From Mariprofundaceae bacterium (GTDB lineage: Bacteria > Pseudomonadota > Zetaproteobacteria > Mariprofundales > Mariprofundaceae): a stretch of 64,000 nucleotides of DNA. Position 1 is the stretch's first letter. Every line of letters starts with the position of its first letter. Below, one piece after another: positions 41,823 through 52,794 of this stretch. Under the pieces are notes generated by a model that saw only the letters and a program-made list of their open reading frames with translations, was not told where the DNA came from and made no database searches. Made by a program: the position numbers and the translations under genes. Location of the stretch: assembly GCA_021772895.1 (NCBI GenBank), contig JAJFLC010000005.1, forward strand, positions 62,001 to 126,000, read 5' to 3'.

Positions 41823-42087
41823 CTACATTGTCCTCTATCCAATCTATTATAGACCCTTTGTTTAAAACTTGAATGCCATACTTTTTCTGAGTGTAATACT
41901 TGTTCTAAGTCCGCCTGTCACAAATATTATTTCATGATAAAGAATGACCAAAGCCGCCTCATACGTACACAACAAAATTGTCTGCCTTCGATCATTCGCA
42001 CGCACGCATGCATTACCTTGATTGATACAGAATTAAAAAAATGTAAACGTTTAGTAAATCACCAATTAAACATTGAATCGACACAAA

Positions 42088-44925
42088 TCACTCTTGATGT
42101 GATTCAAATGTATTCAACAATTGCCCGGCCTCAATGGATATTTTTTCAATATAGGGTTGGATCATGCTGCAAAGAATGATGCACTGTTGAGCGTTTTCGA
42201 CTTGAGCAATCGTTTGCATATAACGAAAAACCTCGGGAATATGTGCTGATTCAATGAGGATACAAGATCCGACAAACTTGTGGGCAATAAATGCATACCC
42301 TTCCCAGTCACCTTTTTCGACCGCCATTTCCAAATGCTTAAAATCGTTCGGCATATCATCACGCAGACTTTTCAGAAGCAACGTTGCACTTTTGGGGTAG
42401 TAGGCCATTTTTTTTGTACTGATTAAGGGCAAACTCAGATCAGGAAGCTGCCTGGAAAAGTCATTCCACTCCTCAGCCGTTTCCTCTACCTGAACATCCC
42501 CACAAGACATATCAGGATCCTCTTGAGTGTCGATGGATGAGGGCAAATATTTAGCTAATATATCTGCTAATTTATTGGTTTCAAATGGCTTCACAATATG
42601 ATCATCCATACCGGCCTCAAGGCAGCGATGATAATCGGTAATCATGGCGCTCGCTGTCAGGGCTATAATCGGAATGTGGGCATTGGTATTTTGCTCAAGC
42701 ACTCGAATTCGACGTGTTGCCTCCAAACCATCCATGTGAGGCATATGCATATCCATCAAGATGAGATCAAAACCCTCCTTTTCCCACAATTCAATGGTCT
42801 CGACACCCGTAGTTGCAACTTTCACAGACAATCCCATGCCTCTAAGTTCTTCGACGGCAACAATTTGATTCATTTTATGATCTTCAGCCAATAAAATCGA
42901 ATGACTTCCCAGTATCGCAGGGTATTCCCCTGAATCAACCAAAGATGGAGCCTCCTGAGTAATCAAATCGATGTGTCTGGTAATTAAATTAATTTCCGGG
43001 CGATGATGAATTGGCAAGGAGAAATAAAATTCAGAGCCATGCCCCAAACAGCTATTGATAGTTAACTCGCCACCCATCAGAAAGACAAGTTCTTTTGCAA
43101 TACTCAGACCAAGACCTGTCCCCCCGTAATTACGGGTTGTAGAAGCGTCAGCTTGCGAAAATTTATCAAAAACATGAATCATCTGATCGTCTGAAAGACC
43201 AATTCCCGTATCAACAACGCGGAAGGTCAACATCCCCATGTCACGCTCAAATGTATATTCCATTTTGATTCGAACACTGCCTTCAGAAGTAAACTTCACA
43301 GCATTGCTCGCAAGGTTCACAAGTATTTGCTGTAACCGCGTTGGATCGCCAAAAATCGATTCCGGCACATGATAGAGCTCAAGTTGTAAGTCGATATGTT
43401 TGTCCTCAGCTGTCGGTGCCAGCGAAACAAACGTAGTTTCCATGAAAGGTAGCGACTGAATTTCAATTTTTTCCAGCTTAATCGAATGGCTCTCAATTTT
43501 TGAAAAGTCCAAAATATCGTTCAACAAAATCAAAAGGCTATTAGAGGCATGACGTGCATTTTTTAAATATCCCAAACCTTGTTCACTCACATAGCCCCGC
43601 GTATCAAGCAGGCGAAGCATGCCAATCACACCATTCATCGGTGTGCGGATATCATGGCTCATGTTTGCCAAAAATTGTGATTTCGCCTGATTGGCCCTTT
43701 CGGCTTCTTTTCTGGCCTGATCAAGTTCATTTGCATGTTGGATATGAAGTGTCATATCCTGCATCAACAAAATAAACCCACCATCATCGTCACCTTTTGC
43801 CGCCAAGGCTGAGAAATAGACCGAGACAGGCAAATATTTTCCGCCTTTCACATGACAGCTAAACTCGACAATGCGCGGGTCAAGAATCTTATCTCTGAGC
43901 TTTGATATCTCTTCTTCAGTATAATTTTTCTTTAACTGGTCTGTTTTAATATCATCATTGTTAGCTGGCACATCCATTCTAAATAGCTTGCGCAACACAT
44001 CTTCTCCGATCAGTTCATCTTTTGTGAAACTCAGATATTCAGTCACTTGAGGATTGATTCGGTGAATACGCCAATGCTGATCGGTGATAATCAGCATACC
44101 ACTGACCGAGGCGATGATATCCTCCAGAAAGTCTCGACGTTTGAGACCAGACTGCATATGATAAAAAGCATTTGTTAACACACCAATTTCATCATCCAGA
44201 TCATTTTCCAATGTAAAAGATAAGTCACCCTGTTCAATTTTTTCGGCCGCTTTTGTCAATTTTTCAATGCGTTGAATAATTAGTCGGGAAAGGAAAAAAC
44301 CGATCACCAGCGCTACTAAAGCAGCAAACACAATCGCCATAACAAGGGTGTTAATCGTTGTTTTTTTAGTTTTATGAACGCCTTCATAGTGTTCATCAAC
44401 CTCTTTGCTTTCAGCATCCATGGCCGCTTTAATGGTTGATCTAAACCGCTCTTCTTCAGCTTCAGAGCGCGACATCAACATGGTAACTTTTTCGTTGTTA
44501 TTTTGCGTCGATGAAAGCGCCAATAGCTCCTGGTTAATGCGAATGATTTTATCACCCGAATCTGTGATCACGCTGAGATATTTTAACTCACCCGGAAAAT
44601 ATTTTTCCACATAATCACGATATCTTTTTAAAGCATTGCGATACTCGGAAAGGCCAACTTGTAATTGATTGTATTCAGCATCAACTTGCTCATGATCCTG
44701 CCGAGCCAGCTGCCGGAACAGCAGTGATTCAGTTGTGGATTTTATGACTTGATCCATAGAAATTCTAAGATTTCTTAGTTCAGTATACACAGGCAAGATT
44801 TCTGTCGTGATCCGACTTATTTCATTGTCCATGTTTACAATGGTGCGCCAACCAATCATTCCCGCCACACCCACTAACAGTACAATAATAAAATAACTGA
44901 GGATTAATTTTAATCTTATGCTCAT
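42088..44925 (-). CDS. Hybrid sensor histidine kinase (4HB sensor-HAMP-PAS-HisKA-HATPase-REC-Hpt)
   Basis: SHDIRTPMNGVIGMLRLL, FDKFSQADASTTRNYGGTGLGLSIAKELV, DLILMDMHMPHMDGLEATR, Hpt-like FIAHKFVGSCILIES. Confidence 0.95.
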   Translation of the reverse strand: MSIRLKLILSYFIIVLLVGVAGMIGWRTIVNMDNEISRITTEILPVYTELRNLRISMDQVIKSTTESLLFRQLARQDHEQVDAEYNQLQVGLSEYRNALKRYRDYVEKYFPGELKYLSVITDSGDKIIRINQELLALSSTQNNNEKVTMLMSRSEAEEERFRSTIKAAMDAESKEVDEHYEGVHKTKKTTINTLVMAIVFAALVALVIGFFLSRLIIQRIEKLTKAAEKIEQGDLSFTLENDLDDEIGVLTNAFYHMQSGLKRRDFLEDIIASVSGMLIITDQHWRIHRINPQVTEYLSFTKDELIGEDVLRKLFRMDVPANNDDIKTDQLKKNYTEEEISKLRDKILDPRIVEFSCHVKGGKYLPVSVYFSALAAKGDDDGGFILLMQDMTLHIQHANELDQARKEAERANQAKSQFLANMSHDIRTPMNGVIGMLRLLDTRGYVSEQGLGYLKNARHASNSLLILLNDILDFSKIESHSIKLEKIEIQSLPFMETTFVSLAPTAEDKHIDLQLELYHVPESIFGDPTRLQQILVNLASNAVKFTSEGSVRIKMEYTFERDMGMLTFRVVDTGIGLSDDQMIHVFDKFSQADASTTRNYGGTGLGLSIAKELVFLMGGELTINSCLGHGSEFYFSLPIHHRPEINLITRHIDLITQEAPSLVDSGEYPAILGSHSILLAEDHKMNQIVAVEELRGMGLSVKVATTGVETIELWEKEGFDLILMDMHMPHMDGLEATRRIRVLEQNTNAHIPIIALTASAMITDYHRCLEAGMDDHIVKPFETNKLADILAKYLPSSIDTQEDPDMSCGDVQVEETAEEWNDFSRQLPDLSLPLISTKKMAYYPKSATLLLKSLRDDMPNDFKHLEMAVEKGDWEGYAFIAHKFVGSCILIESAHIPEVFRYMQTIAQVENAQQCIILCSMIQPYIEKISIEAGQLLNTFESHQE

Positions 44926-45192
44926 ATCACGTCTTCTTTCATAATCCTCTTCGTATGTAATCCATATTTTCCGATCGAGAGATCATCCAATTCCCTTTCA
45001 CTAACCCATCGTTTATGAACGATTCAAAAAGCATAAGTCATGCCATCAGGTGCACTAAAAACACGTCATGTTGTGATAACCAGAGCTTGTAAATACTAGA
45101 TTTTAACGATCAACCTCCGGTTTCACGGTTTGTATTTTAGCTAAATAATCACATTCATTTCTATATGGCCGGAAAGAACATAGGTTTACGTC

Positions 45193-46827
45193 ATGTTAAT
45201 TTGCATCAGTAATGTCGCCATCGAACTCAATGATTCACAGGCAACCATTGAGAAAAAACTTGCTGATGCATTGAAGCTCAAACCGGAAGATATCCACCAT
45301 TGGGAAATGGTGCGCAAAGCACTCGATGCCAGAAAAAAAAACCATGTTCATTTTGTCTGCACCATTGAATGTCATATTGCTGATGATGCTTCACCCAAAT
45401 TACCTGCTCAGGCACAGATCATAGAACACTCCCGACTTGATACATCCAAGCCAAAAACACTGCACCCCACCCAAAAAGAACAAGACCGTGTCATTGTCGT
45501 TGGAAGTGGCCCTGCCGGGCTCTTCTCAGCACTGGCACTCATCGACGCAGGCGTGCCTGTCACACTACTCGAACGGGGTAAACCAATTGAGACCCGTATG
45601 CGCGATATCGGAAAGCTTCGCAGTCAGGGTATTCTTAACCCGGAGAGTAATATCTGTTTTGGTGAAGGAGGTGCAGGCACCTACACCGATGGCAAACTCT
45701 ACACACGCATCAAACACCCGTTTGTGCGCTGGGTTCTGGCTCAGTTTGTTCGTTTTGGTGCCGATCCAAACATCCTGATTGATGCCCACCCTCATCTGGG
45801 CACAGATCGACTGGTCAGGATTATTCGTAATATGCGGGAACACCTCATTGCCAGTGGTGTTGATTATCGTTTTGAAACCCGTGTTGATGCGCTGCTTACA
45901 GAGAATGGAAACATCGCAGGTGTTAGATGCACTTCTACTGAAAAAAATAAAACAAAAACCCATGAAGAGATCACTGCCAGCAGGGTGATTCTTGCCATTG
46001 GCCACTCTGCGCGGGATACCTTCGAACATCTTCAGTCCACCGGCATTGCGATGGAAGCCAAAGAATTTGCAGTCGGTGTGCGTGCCGAGCATCCACAGGA
46101 ATGGGTGAATCAATGTCAATTAGGCCCTGCAAAAGATTCCGATTCTTTGGGTGCAGCCGAATATAGCCTGACCCATCAGGCCAAAGATCCTTATATGCAG
46201 CAACGTGGCATCTACAGTTTCTGTATGTGCCCCGGTGGTCTGATTGTCCCTTCACCCACGGAAGAAGGCATGATGGCCATCAATGGCATGAGCAATGCCA
46301 AACGCTCAAGCCCACTGGCCAATTCGGGCATTGTGGTTCAAATCACGCCAAAAGACATTGCACGGTCCGGATTGGGAGATGACGCTCTTTGTGGTATCCG
46401 CATGCAGAGAGAGCTTGAACAAAAAACATTTTTGATGACCACACAAGCTTATGCTGCTCCCGCCATGCGCATCTCAGACTATGTTCAGAAAAAACCAACG
46501 GGAATACTGGCAACGACCCGCTTCAAACCCGGTGTTGAGGCAGCCGATTTATGGGAAATCATCCCCGACTGGCTGGCAAAACCACTGGCCGAAGGCATGT
46601 TTGCCTTTGATCGTAAAATGAAAGGTTTTGTAAGTGATCAGGCCAATATCCTTGCCATGGAATCGCGCACCAGCTCTCCAATTCGCATGACCCGTGGAAA
46701 AGATATGCAGTCAATTAATTTGGCAGGGCTTTACCCCGCCGGAGAAGGGGCCGGTTATGCAGGTGGCATTGTCAGTGCCGCGGTCGATGGTTTAAAAGCA
46801 GCAGAAGCCATTTTAAACAAGAATTAA
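45193..46827 (+). CDS. FAD-dependent dehydrogenase (COG2509-like)
   Basis: VIVVGSGPAGLFSALALIDAGVPVTLLERG; NICFGEGGAGTYTDGKLYTR; AGLYPAGEGAGYAGGIVSAAVDGLKAAEA. Confidence 0.92.
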   Translation: MLICISNVAIELNDSQATIEKKLADALKLKPEDIHHWEMVRKALDARKKNHVHFVCTIECHIADDASPKLPAQAQIIEHSRLDTSKPKTLHPTQKEQDRVIVVGSGPAGLFSALALIDAGVPVTLLERGKPIETRMRDIGKLRSQGILNPESNICFGEGGAGTYTDGKLYTRIKHPFVRWVLAQFVRFGADPNILIDAHPHLGTDRLVRIIRNMREHLIASGVDYRFETRVDALLTENGNIAGVRCTSTEKNKTKTHEEITASRVILAIGHSARDTFEHLQSTGIAMEAKEFAVGVRAEHPQEWVNQCQLGPAKDSDSLGAAEYSLTHQAKDPYMQQRGIYSFCMCPGGLIVPSPTEEGMMAINGMSNAKRSSPLANSGIVVQITPKDIARSGLGDDALCGIRMQRELEQKTFLMTTQAYAAPAMRISDYVQKKPTGILATTRFKPGVEAADLWEIIPDWLAKPLAEGMFAFDRKMKGFVSDQANILAMESRTSSPIRMTRGKDMQSINLAGLYPAGEGAGYAGGIVSAAVDGLKAAEAILNKN

Positions 46828-46851
46828 TGCCATCAATCAGACCCATCCCAG

Positions 46852-47132
46852 CTTGCATTAAAATACGAAATCACTGGCATCGAAAAATGGATGTGAAGAT
46901 TGAGGTTGAAAATGGCGTGCTCTCAATCTCTGGTGAACGGACTTACCATAAAGAGAGCAAGGATGAAGATGTTCATCGCATTGAACGCTCTTATGGCCGT
47001 TTTGTTCGCACGTTTACCGTGCCTGTCGCTCTCGACACAACCAAGGTCTCAGCAAAAATGGAAAATGGCATTCTCAGGATTCACCTGCCAAAAACAGAGC
47101 CTTCACAGAAAAAGGCTATTAACATCCAGTAA
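46852..47132 (+). pseudogene. 5'-truncated, frameshifted Hsp20 remnant
   Basis: LALKYEITGIEK in one frame (46852-46887), then DVKIEVENGVLSISGERTYHKES...KMENGILRIHLPK in another (from 46890), as expected for one alpha-crystallin domain. Confidence 0.7.
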
Positions 47133-47144
47133 TATCTGGATAAC

Positions 47145-47168
47145 ACAGGGCTGCTCAGGCGGCCCTGT
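47145..47168. terminator. Hairpin terminator after the hsp20 remnant
   Basis: ACAGGGC ... GCCCTGT followed by TGTTT. Confidence 0.6.
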
Positions 47169-47322
47169 TGTTTAGCTCCCCTCGCCCGTAAAAATGCAGT
47201 TGGAGAAGATGCCGGGTATGCAGATGGCGATTAGCATGAGCTGTAGGTGGGCTCAAAACACTGCTATGCCTGCATCAGAAAATTCATAACGAAATCACTT
47301 ACACACCAAAACCTGTTAAATA

Positions 47323-49827
47323 CTAACGTAATTTATCGACAAACACCTGAACCTGCTTCTGCACCAGTTCAACCTTCTCTAACATCGCATTCGCAACCAG
47401 CAACGCTTGATCTGAAGATGCATCCAGTTCGGTTGACGCAGAAGCAACAATGCTCACATTCTCATCCACACCCTGCATACTATCATTGGCTTGCTGCGCA
47501 CCGGCTGCGATCGTTTGAGAAACAACACCCTGTTCATCCATGGCCGCAGCTACCTGCTGGCTATGTTGGTTCATTTGCTCAATAATTTTTGCGATTTTAT
47601 CAATCGCACTGTTGGCATCCTGACTCTGACTCTGAATATCCTCGACCTGTTTCCGAATCTGTTCTGTTGCGATGGATGTCTGGTTGGCCAGGTCTTTCAC
47701 TTCACTGGCCACGACCGAAAAGCCGCGCCCTGCCTCACCGGCACGTGCTGCTTCAATACTCGCATTGAGTGCCAACAGATTGGTCTGTTCCGCGATTTCG
47801 CTAATGGTTGCAATCACAGAACCAATCTCTTCTGAACCTTGCTGCAAACGTTGCATCGTCTCTGATGTTTTATCAGCAGCCTCCACTGCCTGAACAGAGA
47901 TCTGCAACGTATCCTGAATCTGACGCGTCACCTCGCCCACCGAACTGTTCATCGTCTCAATCGAGGTCGTAGTCTCATTTACATAGCCCCGACTCTCACT
48001 CATGCCGGTTGCTGCCGTCTGTGCCTGTCGACTTAGTTCATCAGCTACCGATGAAAGCTCTTCTGCAGAAGAATGCACCATTGTAGCCTCATCATTCAGA
48101 GAACCCATCAACGCACCGACCTGTGATTCAAAACCTATCGCTAACTCGGTTCCAGATTTTCGCATCATTTCCTGCTGCAAGCGATCCTGCTCCAGTCGAT
48201 CCTCCGCGGCCTCTTTACCTCTGAAAATATCAAACATCAAACGCGCCTGCATGGAATTCATATAATCCAAAACAGCACCGATTTCATCATCCTGTTTTTT
48301 CTTCAGGTCGCTTGAAAAATCATTGGCAACAATCTTTCTCATCACTGCCAGCATCGACTCCACCGGTTTGAAAATAGAGTTAAAGACATAAATCAGCATG
48401 CCAATCACGATCACAATCACCAGAAAAGATGTACCCACAACAATATTTCTAAGATTGGTGTCGACTGAAAGATTACTCAGCAGCGACTTTTTCAATTCAG
48501 TTGCAATCAGGTCAAATCCAGCAAGCCCTGTAGTAATACCATAGGTACCCGCATCGAAATAGATACTGCTATCAATATCAATATCTTCACTATCAAGTAA
48601 CTGATCTTTGGACATCTCCAAAAAAGCGCCTACATCAGCTTCAATCTCATCGCCGGAAGCAATAATCACTTGTTGGCTTTCCGGTATCATCTCGGCAATT
48701 TTAGCAATATTCCCTTTCATCTGTTTCAATACCACCGATGCTGTAACCAACAACTTCAACACGCTATCCCGTTGCTTTTCTTCAAAGCCTTTCTGATTAA
48801 TGATCTCTACGCCCAACCCCCGTAAAAGACCAATGTTTTCGGCCAGAACAAGGCTTTGATGCGCGACGACTTCAGCCATCGCGTTGTCTTTATGACTTTC
48901 ATTTGCAGTCAAACCGGACTTGTCAGCCACGTATTCAGAGAGGATAAGAAGCTTATCGATCAACTGCGTATGCTGTTCAAAGCTCTGATCGGATGTCATT
49001 GCTTTCCAATCTTGTGACAGACTTTCCCATGACTGAAAAACGTCATTGAACTGACTTTTATACTGAAAATTTAAAGCATTCTTTTTCAATGATTTTTTGA
49101 AATAGGCCAAGCTATCATCGATTTCCTGACGGTATTTTGTCATCTCACCAGCCAAAGTTTTATCACCCTTGAGATAAGCATAAGCCATACCCCTATGTTG
49201 AGGCATATCCTCAGTCATATTCCGAATCGTCTGAATCAACTCAAGCCCCAGCAACCGATTCTCATCCCGTTCTATATTATCCGAGAGGTGAACTCCGATC
49301 ATCAGCGTCAACAAAATGAGGGCAGAAAAAGATGAGACCGCAGTAATGAGAAGCTTTGTTTTAATTTTAATACGTGCATACCAGGGGTAATGCAGTGTTG
49401 ATGGAAGTTTGGCCCTGCCCTCACGCACATCCTGGTAGAGCTGTTCATAAACATTAACCTCTTCCTGACTCGGACAGGTGCGTACCGAAAGGTATCCGCA
49501 AATTTCTCCATGCTCATCATAATCAGCCGAGGCATTGGCTTTTACCCAATAGTAATCTCCATTCTTACAGCGGTTTTTCACATAACCTGTCCAGGTTTTA
49601 CCTGCCTGAATCGTATGCCATAAATCAGCAAATGCTGCCGCTGGCATATCCGGGTGTCGCACAATATTATGCGGTTTGCCAATCAATTCTTCTTCGCTAT
49701 AACCGGCAACATCGCAAAAGGCTTTATTCGCATAAATAATTTTGCCTTTCAGATCTGTACGCGAAGCCAGAATTTTATCGCTTCCGTAAATGTTCTGTTT
49801 CTGGGTTATAGGTTCCTGACGATGCAT
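47323..49827 (-). CDS. Methyl-accepting chemotaxis protein with Aer-like PAS and NIT-like sensory region
   Basis: [51 protein letters not shown]-like [23 protein letters not shown] signature [38 protein letters not shown]. Confidence 0.95.
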   Translation of the reverse strand: MHRQEPITQKQNIYGSDKILASRTDLKGKIIYANKAFCDVAGYSEEELIGKPHNIVRHPDMPAAAFADLWHTIQAGKTWTGYVKNRCKNGDYYWVKANASADYDEHGEICGYLSVRTCPSQEEVNVYEQLYQDVREGRAKLPSTLHYPWYARIKIKTKLLITAVSSFSALILLTLMIGVHLSDNIERDENRLLGLELIQTIRNMTEDMPQHRGMAYAYLKGDKTLAGEMTKYRQEIDDSLAYFKKSLKKNALNFQYKSQFNDVFQSWESLSQDWKAMTSDQSFEQHTQLIDKLLILSEYVADKSGLTANESHKDNAMAEVVAHQSLVLAENIGLLRGLGVEIINQKGFEEKQRDSVLKLLVTASVVLKQMKGNIAKIAEMIPESQQVIIASGDEIEADVGAFLEMSKDQLLDSEDIDIDSSIYFDAGTYGITTGLAGFDLIATELKKSLLSNLSVDTNLRNIVVGTSFLVIVIVIGMLIYVFNSIFKPVESMLAVMRKIVANDFSSDLKKKQDDEIGAVLDYMNSMQARLMFDIFRGKEAAEDRLEQDRLQQEMMRKSGTELAIGFESQVGALMGSLNDEATMVHSSAEELSSVADELSRQAQTAATGMSESRGYVNETTTSIETMNSSVGEVTRQIQDTLQISVQAVEAADKTSETMQRLQQGSEEIGSVIATISEIAEQTNLLALNASIEAARAGEAGRGFSVVASEVKDLANQTSIATEQIRKQVEDIQSQSQDANSAIDKIAKIIEQMNQHSQQVAAAMDEQGVVSQTIAAGAQQANDSMQGVDENVSIVASASTELDASSDQALLVANAMLEKVELVQKQVQVFVDKLR

Positions 49828-49904
49828 ACATATTTCCTTATCACTGCACAGACAGTGATTATGATTTTCAGATTCAACTACAGGCTTCCAAATTCAGACT
49901 GACG

Positions 49905-50522
49905 TTGAAAAATAAGAACTTAAAGAAAGTAGCAAAAAAGATACCAAAATGTTTTACACATAATTTCTACCAATCAGGTTACTCTGCAAAAAAACACCTC
50001 ACAACAGATAAGAGAGGCACAGCATCAATATACAGTCGATTATCTAAAGAAATTCTATCCAAGCGGGGAAGGTTCGGCTTGCCATCAAAACATGAGATGG
50101 CTAAGTTTTTGACTATGGGCATTCAGGAAAAGGCAAAACATGTACACGAAAGTTATATCCGTGCTGGTGGAAGATCATTTGTTGCCGTATTTTATAACAA
50201 CCTCATGCAAACCAGTGAAGATATCCGAAAAAAGTTCGAACATATCGATCTGGAATCACAGGCTGACGCCTTGGCTCGTGCCATTATCATGTCTTTTTTA
50301 TTTGTTGACCACAACCACCAAACAGCCACAAAGTCTCTTGATAAAATTCGGGAATCTCACAGTCGGCACAATCTGAATATTGCACCGGAACTCTACGATA
50401 CCTGGCTTGCATGTATGATTGAAACAGTTGCGGCCTGTGATCCGCAGGCAACTGAAGAGCTGTTAACCGATTGGCATGCTGTGATGTCTATAGCAATAAA
50501 TCATATTCGCGAAGGCTATTAG
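49905..50522 (+). CDS. Putative globin-fold protein
   Basis: FVAVFYNNLMQTSEDIRKKFEHID...LDKIRESHSRHNLNIAPELYDTWLACMIETVAACDPQATEELLTDWHAVMSIAINHIREGY, resembling the single-domain globin F-G-H region (proximal His in SRHNLNI). Confidence 0.6.
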   Translation: MKNKNLKKVAKKIPKCFTHNFYQSGYSAKKHLTTDKRGTASIYSRLSKEILSKRGRFGLPSKHEMAKFLTMGIQEKAKHVHESYIRAGGRSFVAVFYNNLMQTSEDIRKKFEHIDLESQADALARAIIMSFLFVDHNHQTATKSLDKIRESHSRHNLNIAPELYDTWLACMIETVAACDPQATEELLTDWHAVMSIAINHIREGY

Positions 50523-50545
50523 CAACACGCATCCGGGCTCGCAGA

Positions 50546-51370
50546 TCAGCTTAACCCCAGTACATCACGCATATCATACCAACCGGATCTCTGTTCGTTC
50601 ACCCAACGCGCTGCACGCGCTGCACCCTTGGCAAATACCATGCGATCTGCTGCCACATGGCCGATTTCGATACGCTCTTCATCAGAAATAAACATGGCCT
50701 TATGATCGCCTACAATATTGCCTGCACGCACCACTGCAAAACCAATCGAGCCTTTTTCACGTGCGCCAGTCATTCCTTCACGGGCATAAACAGCCATCTT
50801 TTCAAGATCAACACCGCGCCCTTCAGCTAATGCATGACCCATTGCCAGAGCCGTGCCGGAAGGTGCATCCATCTTGTGTTTGTGGTGCGCTTCATAAATC
50901 TCTGCATCATAATCCGGGCCAAGCACTTCTGCCGCCTGTTTGATTAAATTCAAAGCCAAATTCACACCAACAGAATAATTTGCTGCCATGATCGCTGGTG
51001 TATCTGCAAGAATATGCTTGAGTTCGGCCAGCTGTATGGCTGTAAAACCAGTGGTTCCGATCACCATACGCAGACCCTTCTCTGCTACAAACCGTGCATG
51101 TGCCAACGTGGCCTCAGGTGCAGTAAAATCAATAATCACATCTGCTTCCGCACAATGTTCAATGCGATCTGTTAATGTGATTGCAAGCGTTTCACTACCT
51201 GCCAGTTCGCCAGCATCCCGGCCAAGATATTCAGAACCTGAGCGTTCGGTTGCTCCGGCTAGCTGCATGCCTTTTGCTTCAGTCACGGCACGAACCAGCA
51301 TACGACCCATTCGGCCTGATGCACCGGTAACAATCACCCTTACATTGCCTGATTCTGTTATTGTGCCCAT
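50546..51370 (-). CDS. dapB: 4-hydroxy-tetrahydrodipicolinate reductase
   Basis: VIVTGASGRMGRMLVRAV, IDFTAPEATLAHA, YEAHHKHKMDAPSGTAL. Confidence 0.97.
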   Translation of the reverse strand: MGTITESGNVRVIVTGASGRMGRMLVRAVTEAKGMQLAGATERSGSEYLGRDAGELAGSETLAITLTDRIEHCAEADVIIDFTAPEATLAHARFVAEKGLRMVIGTTGFTAIQLAELKHILADTPAIMAANYSVGVNLALNLIKQAAEVLGPDYDAEIYEAHHKHKMDAPSGTALAMGHALAEGRGVDLEKMAVYAREGMTGAREKGSIGFAVVRAGNIVGDHKAMFISDEERIEIGHVAADRMVFAKGAARAARWVNEQRSGWYDMRDVLGLS

Positions 51371-51403
51371 GGATTCACCCCAATCATCGCCTCTTCATCG
51401 GCT

Positions 51404-52543
51404 CTATTTCACTTCGCGAGCAAGATCATCCCAGAAATCTTTCACCTTACCAAGAAATGATGAACGTTCAGGGTAAACATCATCGCCCGCCTCTTCAGCG
51501 AATTTACGCAAACACTCTTCCTGCTTTGTACTCAACTTCTTCGGTACTGCAATACTTACACGCACATAAAGATCGCCTGTATGACCTGTTCGGACATCCG
51601 GCACACCTTTGCCTCGAAGACGGAAAACGCGTCCTCCTTCAGTACTTGCAGGAATACGGATTTTGACCTTGCCTGTTAACGTTGGCGCTTCAACCTCAGC
51701 TCCCAATGTTGCCTGTGGAAACGTAATCGGCATCGTGCAATGCAGATCTGCACCATCACGTTCGAAAATTTTATGTTCTTTTAGCGAAACAACGATGTAT
51801 AAATCACCGCTTGCTCCACCCTGAGCACCCGCCTCACCTTCACCGGAAACACGCACCTGTGCACCGTGATAGACACCGGCAGGAATTTTTACTTTCAGTT
51901 TTTTATTCACTTTCTTACGGCCAGCACCACCACAACTGATACATGGCGATTCAATCTTTTTACCTGAACCCTGACAATTTGGGCATGTTCTTCTTACCGC
52001 AAAAAAGCCCTGACTCATCTGAACCTGACCATGGCCTCCACAGGTTGTGCAAGGCACAGGATGCGTGCCCGGACGAGCACCTGAGCCATTACAGGTATCA
52101 CAATGTGCATGTCTGGGAATATCAAGTTCAACTTCACGGCCATCTGCGGCCTCTTCAAGCGAAATAGAAAGGTCATAACGCAGATCCGAACCCCGGTTAC
52201 CCTGCTGCCTGCCACCAAAACCAAAGGCTTCACCAAACACATCACCAAAAAGGTCACCAAAATCACGGTACGCATGTGAGTCCTGAAAACCGCCAGCACC
52301 AAAACCACCCATCTGATCGTCAACACCGGCATGGCCATAACGATCATAGCGGGAACGTTTACTCTCATCCGAGAGTATTTCATAAGCCTCGGTCACTTCA
52401 CGGAATTTTTCTGCTGCGGTATCATCATCAGGATTACGGTCCGGGTGATACTTCATCGCTACTTTTCGATATGCACGTTTGATCGTATTGGCATCCGCAT
52501 CTTTTTCGATACCCAACACATCATAATAATCGCGTTTTGACAC
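51404..52543 (-). CDS. dnaJ: Chaperone protein DnaJ
   Basis: J-domain YHPDRNPDD; four CXXCXGXG zinc repeats. Confidence 0.98.
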   Translation of the reverse strand: MSKRDYYDVLGIEKDADANTIKRAYRKVAMKYHPDRNPDDDTAAEKFREVTEAYEILSDESKRSRYDRYGHAGVDDQMGGFGAGGFQDSHAYRDFGDLFGDVFGEAFGFGGRQQGNRGSDLRYDLSISLEEAADGREVELDIPRHAHCDTCNGSGARPGTHPVPCTTCGGHGQVQMSQGFFAVRRTCPNCQGSGKKIESPCISCGGAGRKKVNKKLKVKIPAGVYHGAQVRVSGEGEAGAQGGASGDLYIVVSLKEHKIFERDGADLHCTMPITFPQATLGAEVEAPTLTGKVKIRIPASTEGGRVFRLRGKGVPDVRTGHTGDLYVRVSIAVPKKLSTKQEECLRKFAEEAGDDVYPERSSFLGKVKDFWDDLAREVK

Positions 52544-52583
52544 TGTGACTCCCTATCTTTTACAACACCGTTTTAAAACACTA

Positions 52584-52614
52584 AAAGGAGCAGGATTTAA
52601 CTCCTTGCTCCTTT
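52584..52614. terminator. Hairpin between dnaK and dnaJ
   Basis: AAAGGAGCA / TGCTCCTTT, 9-bp stem. Confidence 0.55.
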
Positions 52615-52794
52615 CAGAACATTTTCTTATCGCCAATCGCTCAAGCAACACCTTTATAACACGCATAGACCCGTGCCCAAATTCGTAGTTTCAAACCACT
52701 GATTTGTAAGGAAAGCAAAACAACATGTTTACTTTCCTTAAAGCCGTTTCTTAAAGAAATAAGGCTATTCGTAGTCTTATTGCCGTATGAACGA

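Noticed and set aside
41934-42179. 81-aa plus-strand ORF upstream/antisense of the hybrid kinase 3' end
   Set aside because: Low-complexity reading, partly antisense to the kinase, no motif.
45565-46119. 184-aa minus-strand ORF
   Set aside because: Antisense to the FAD-dependent dehydrogenase.
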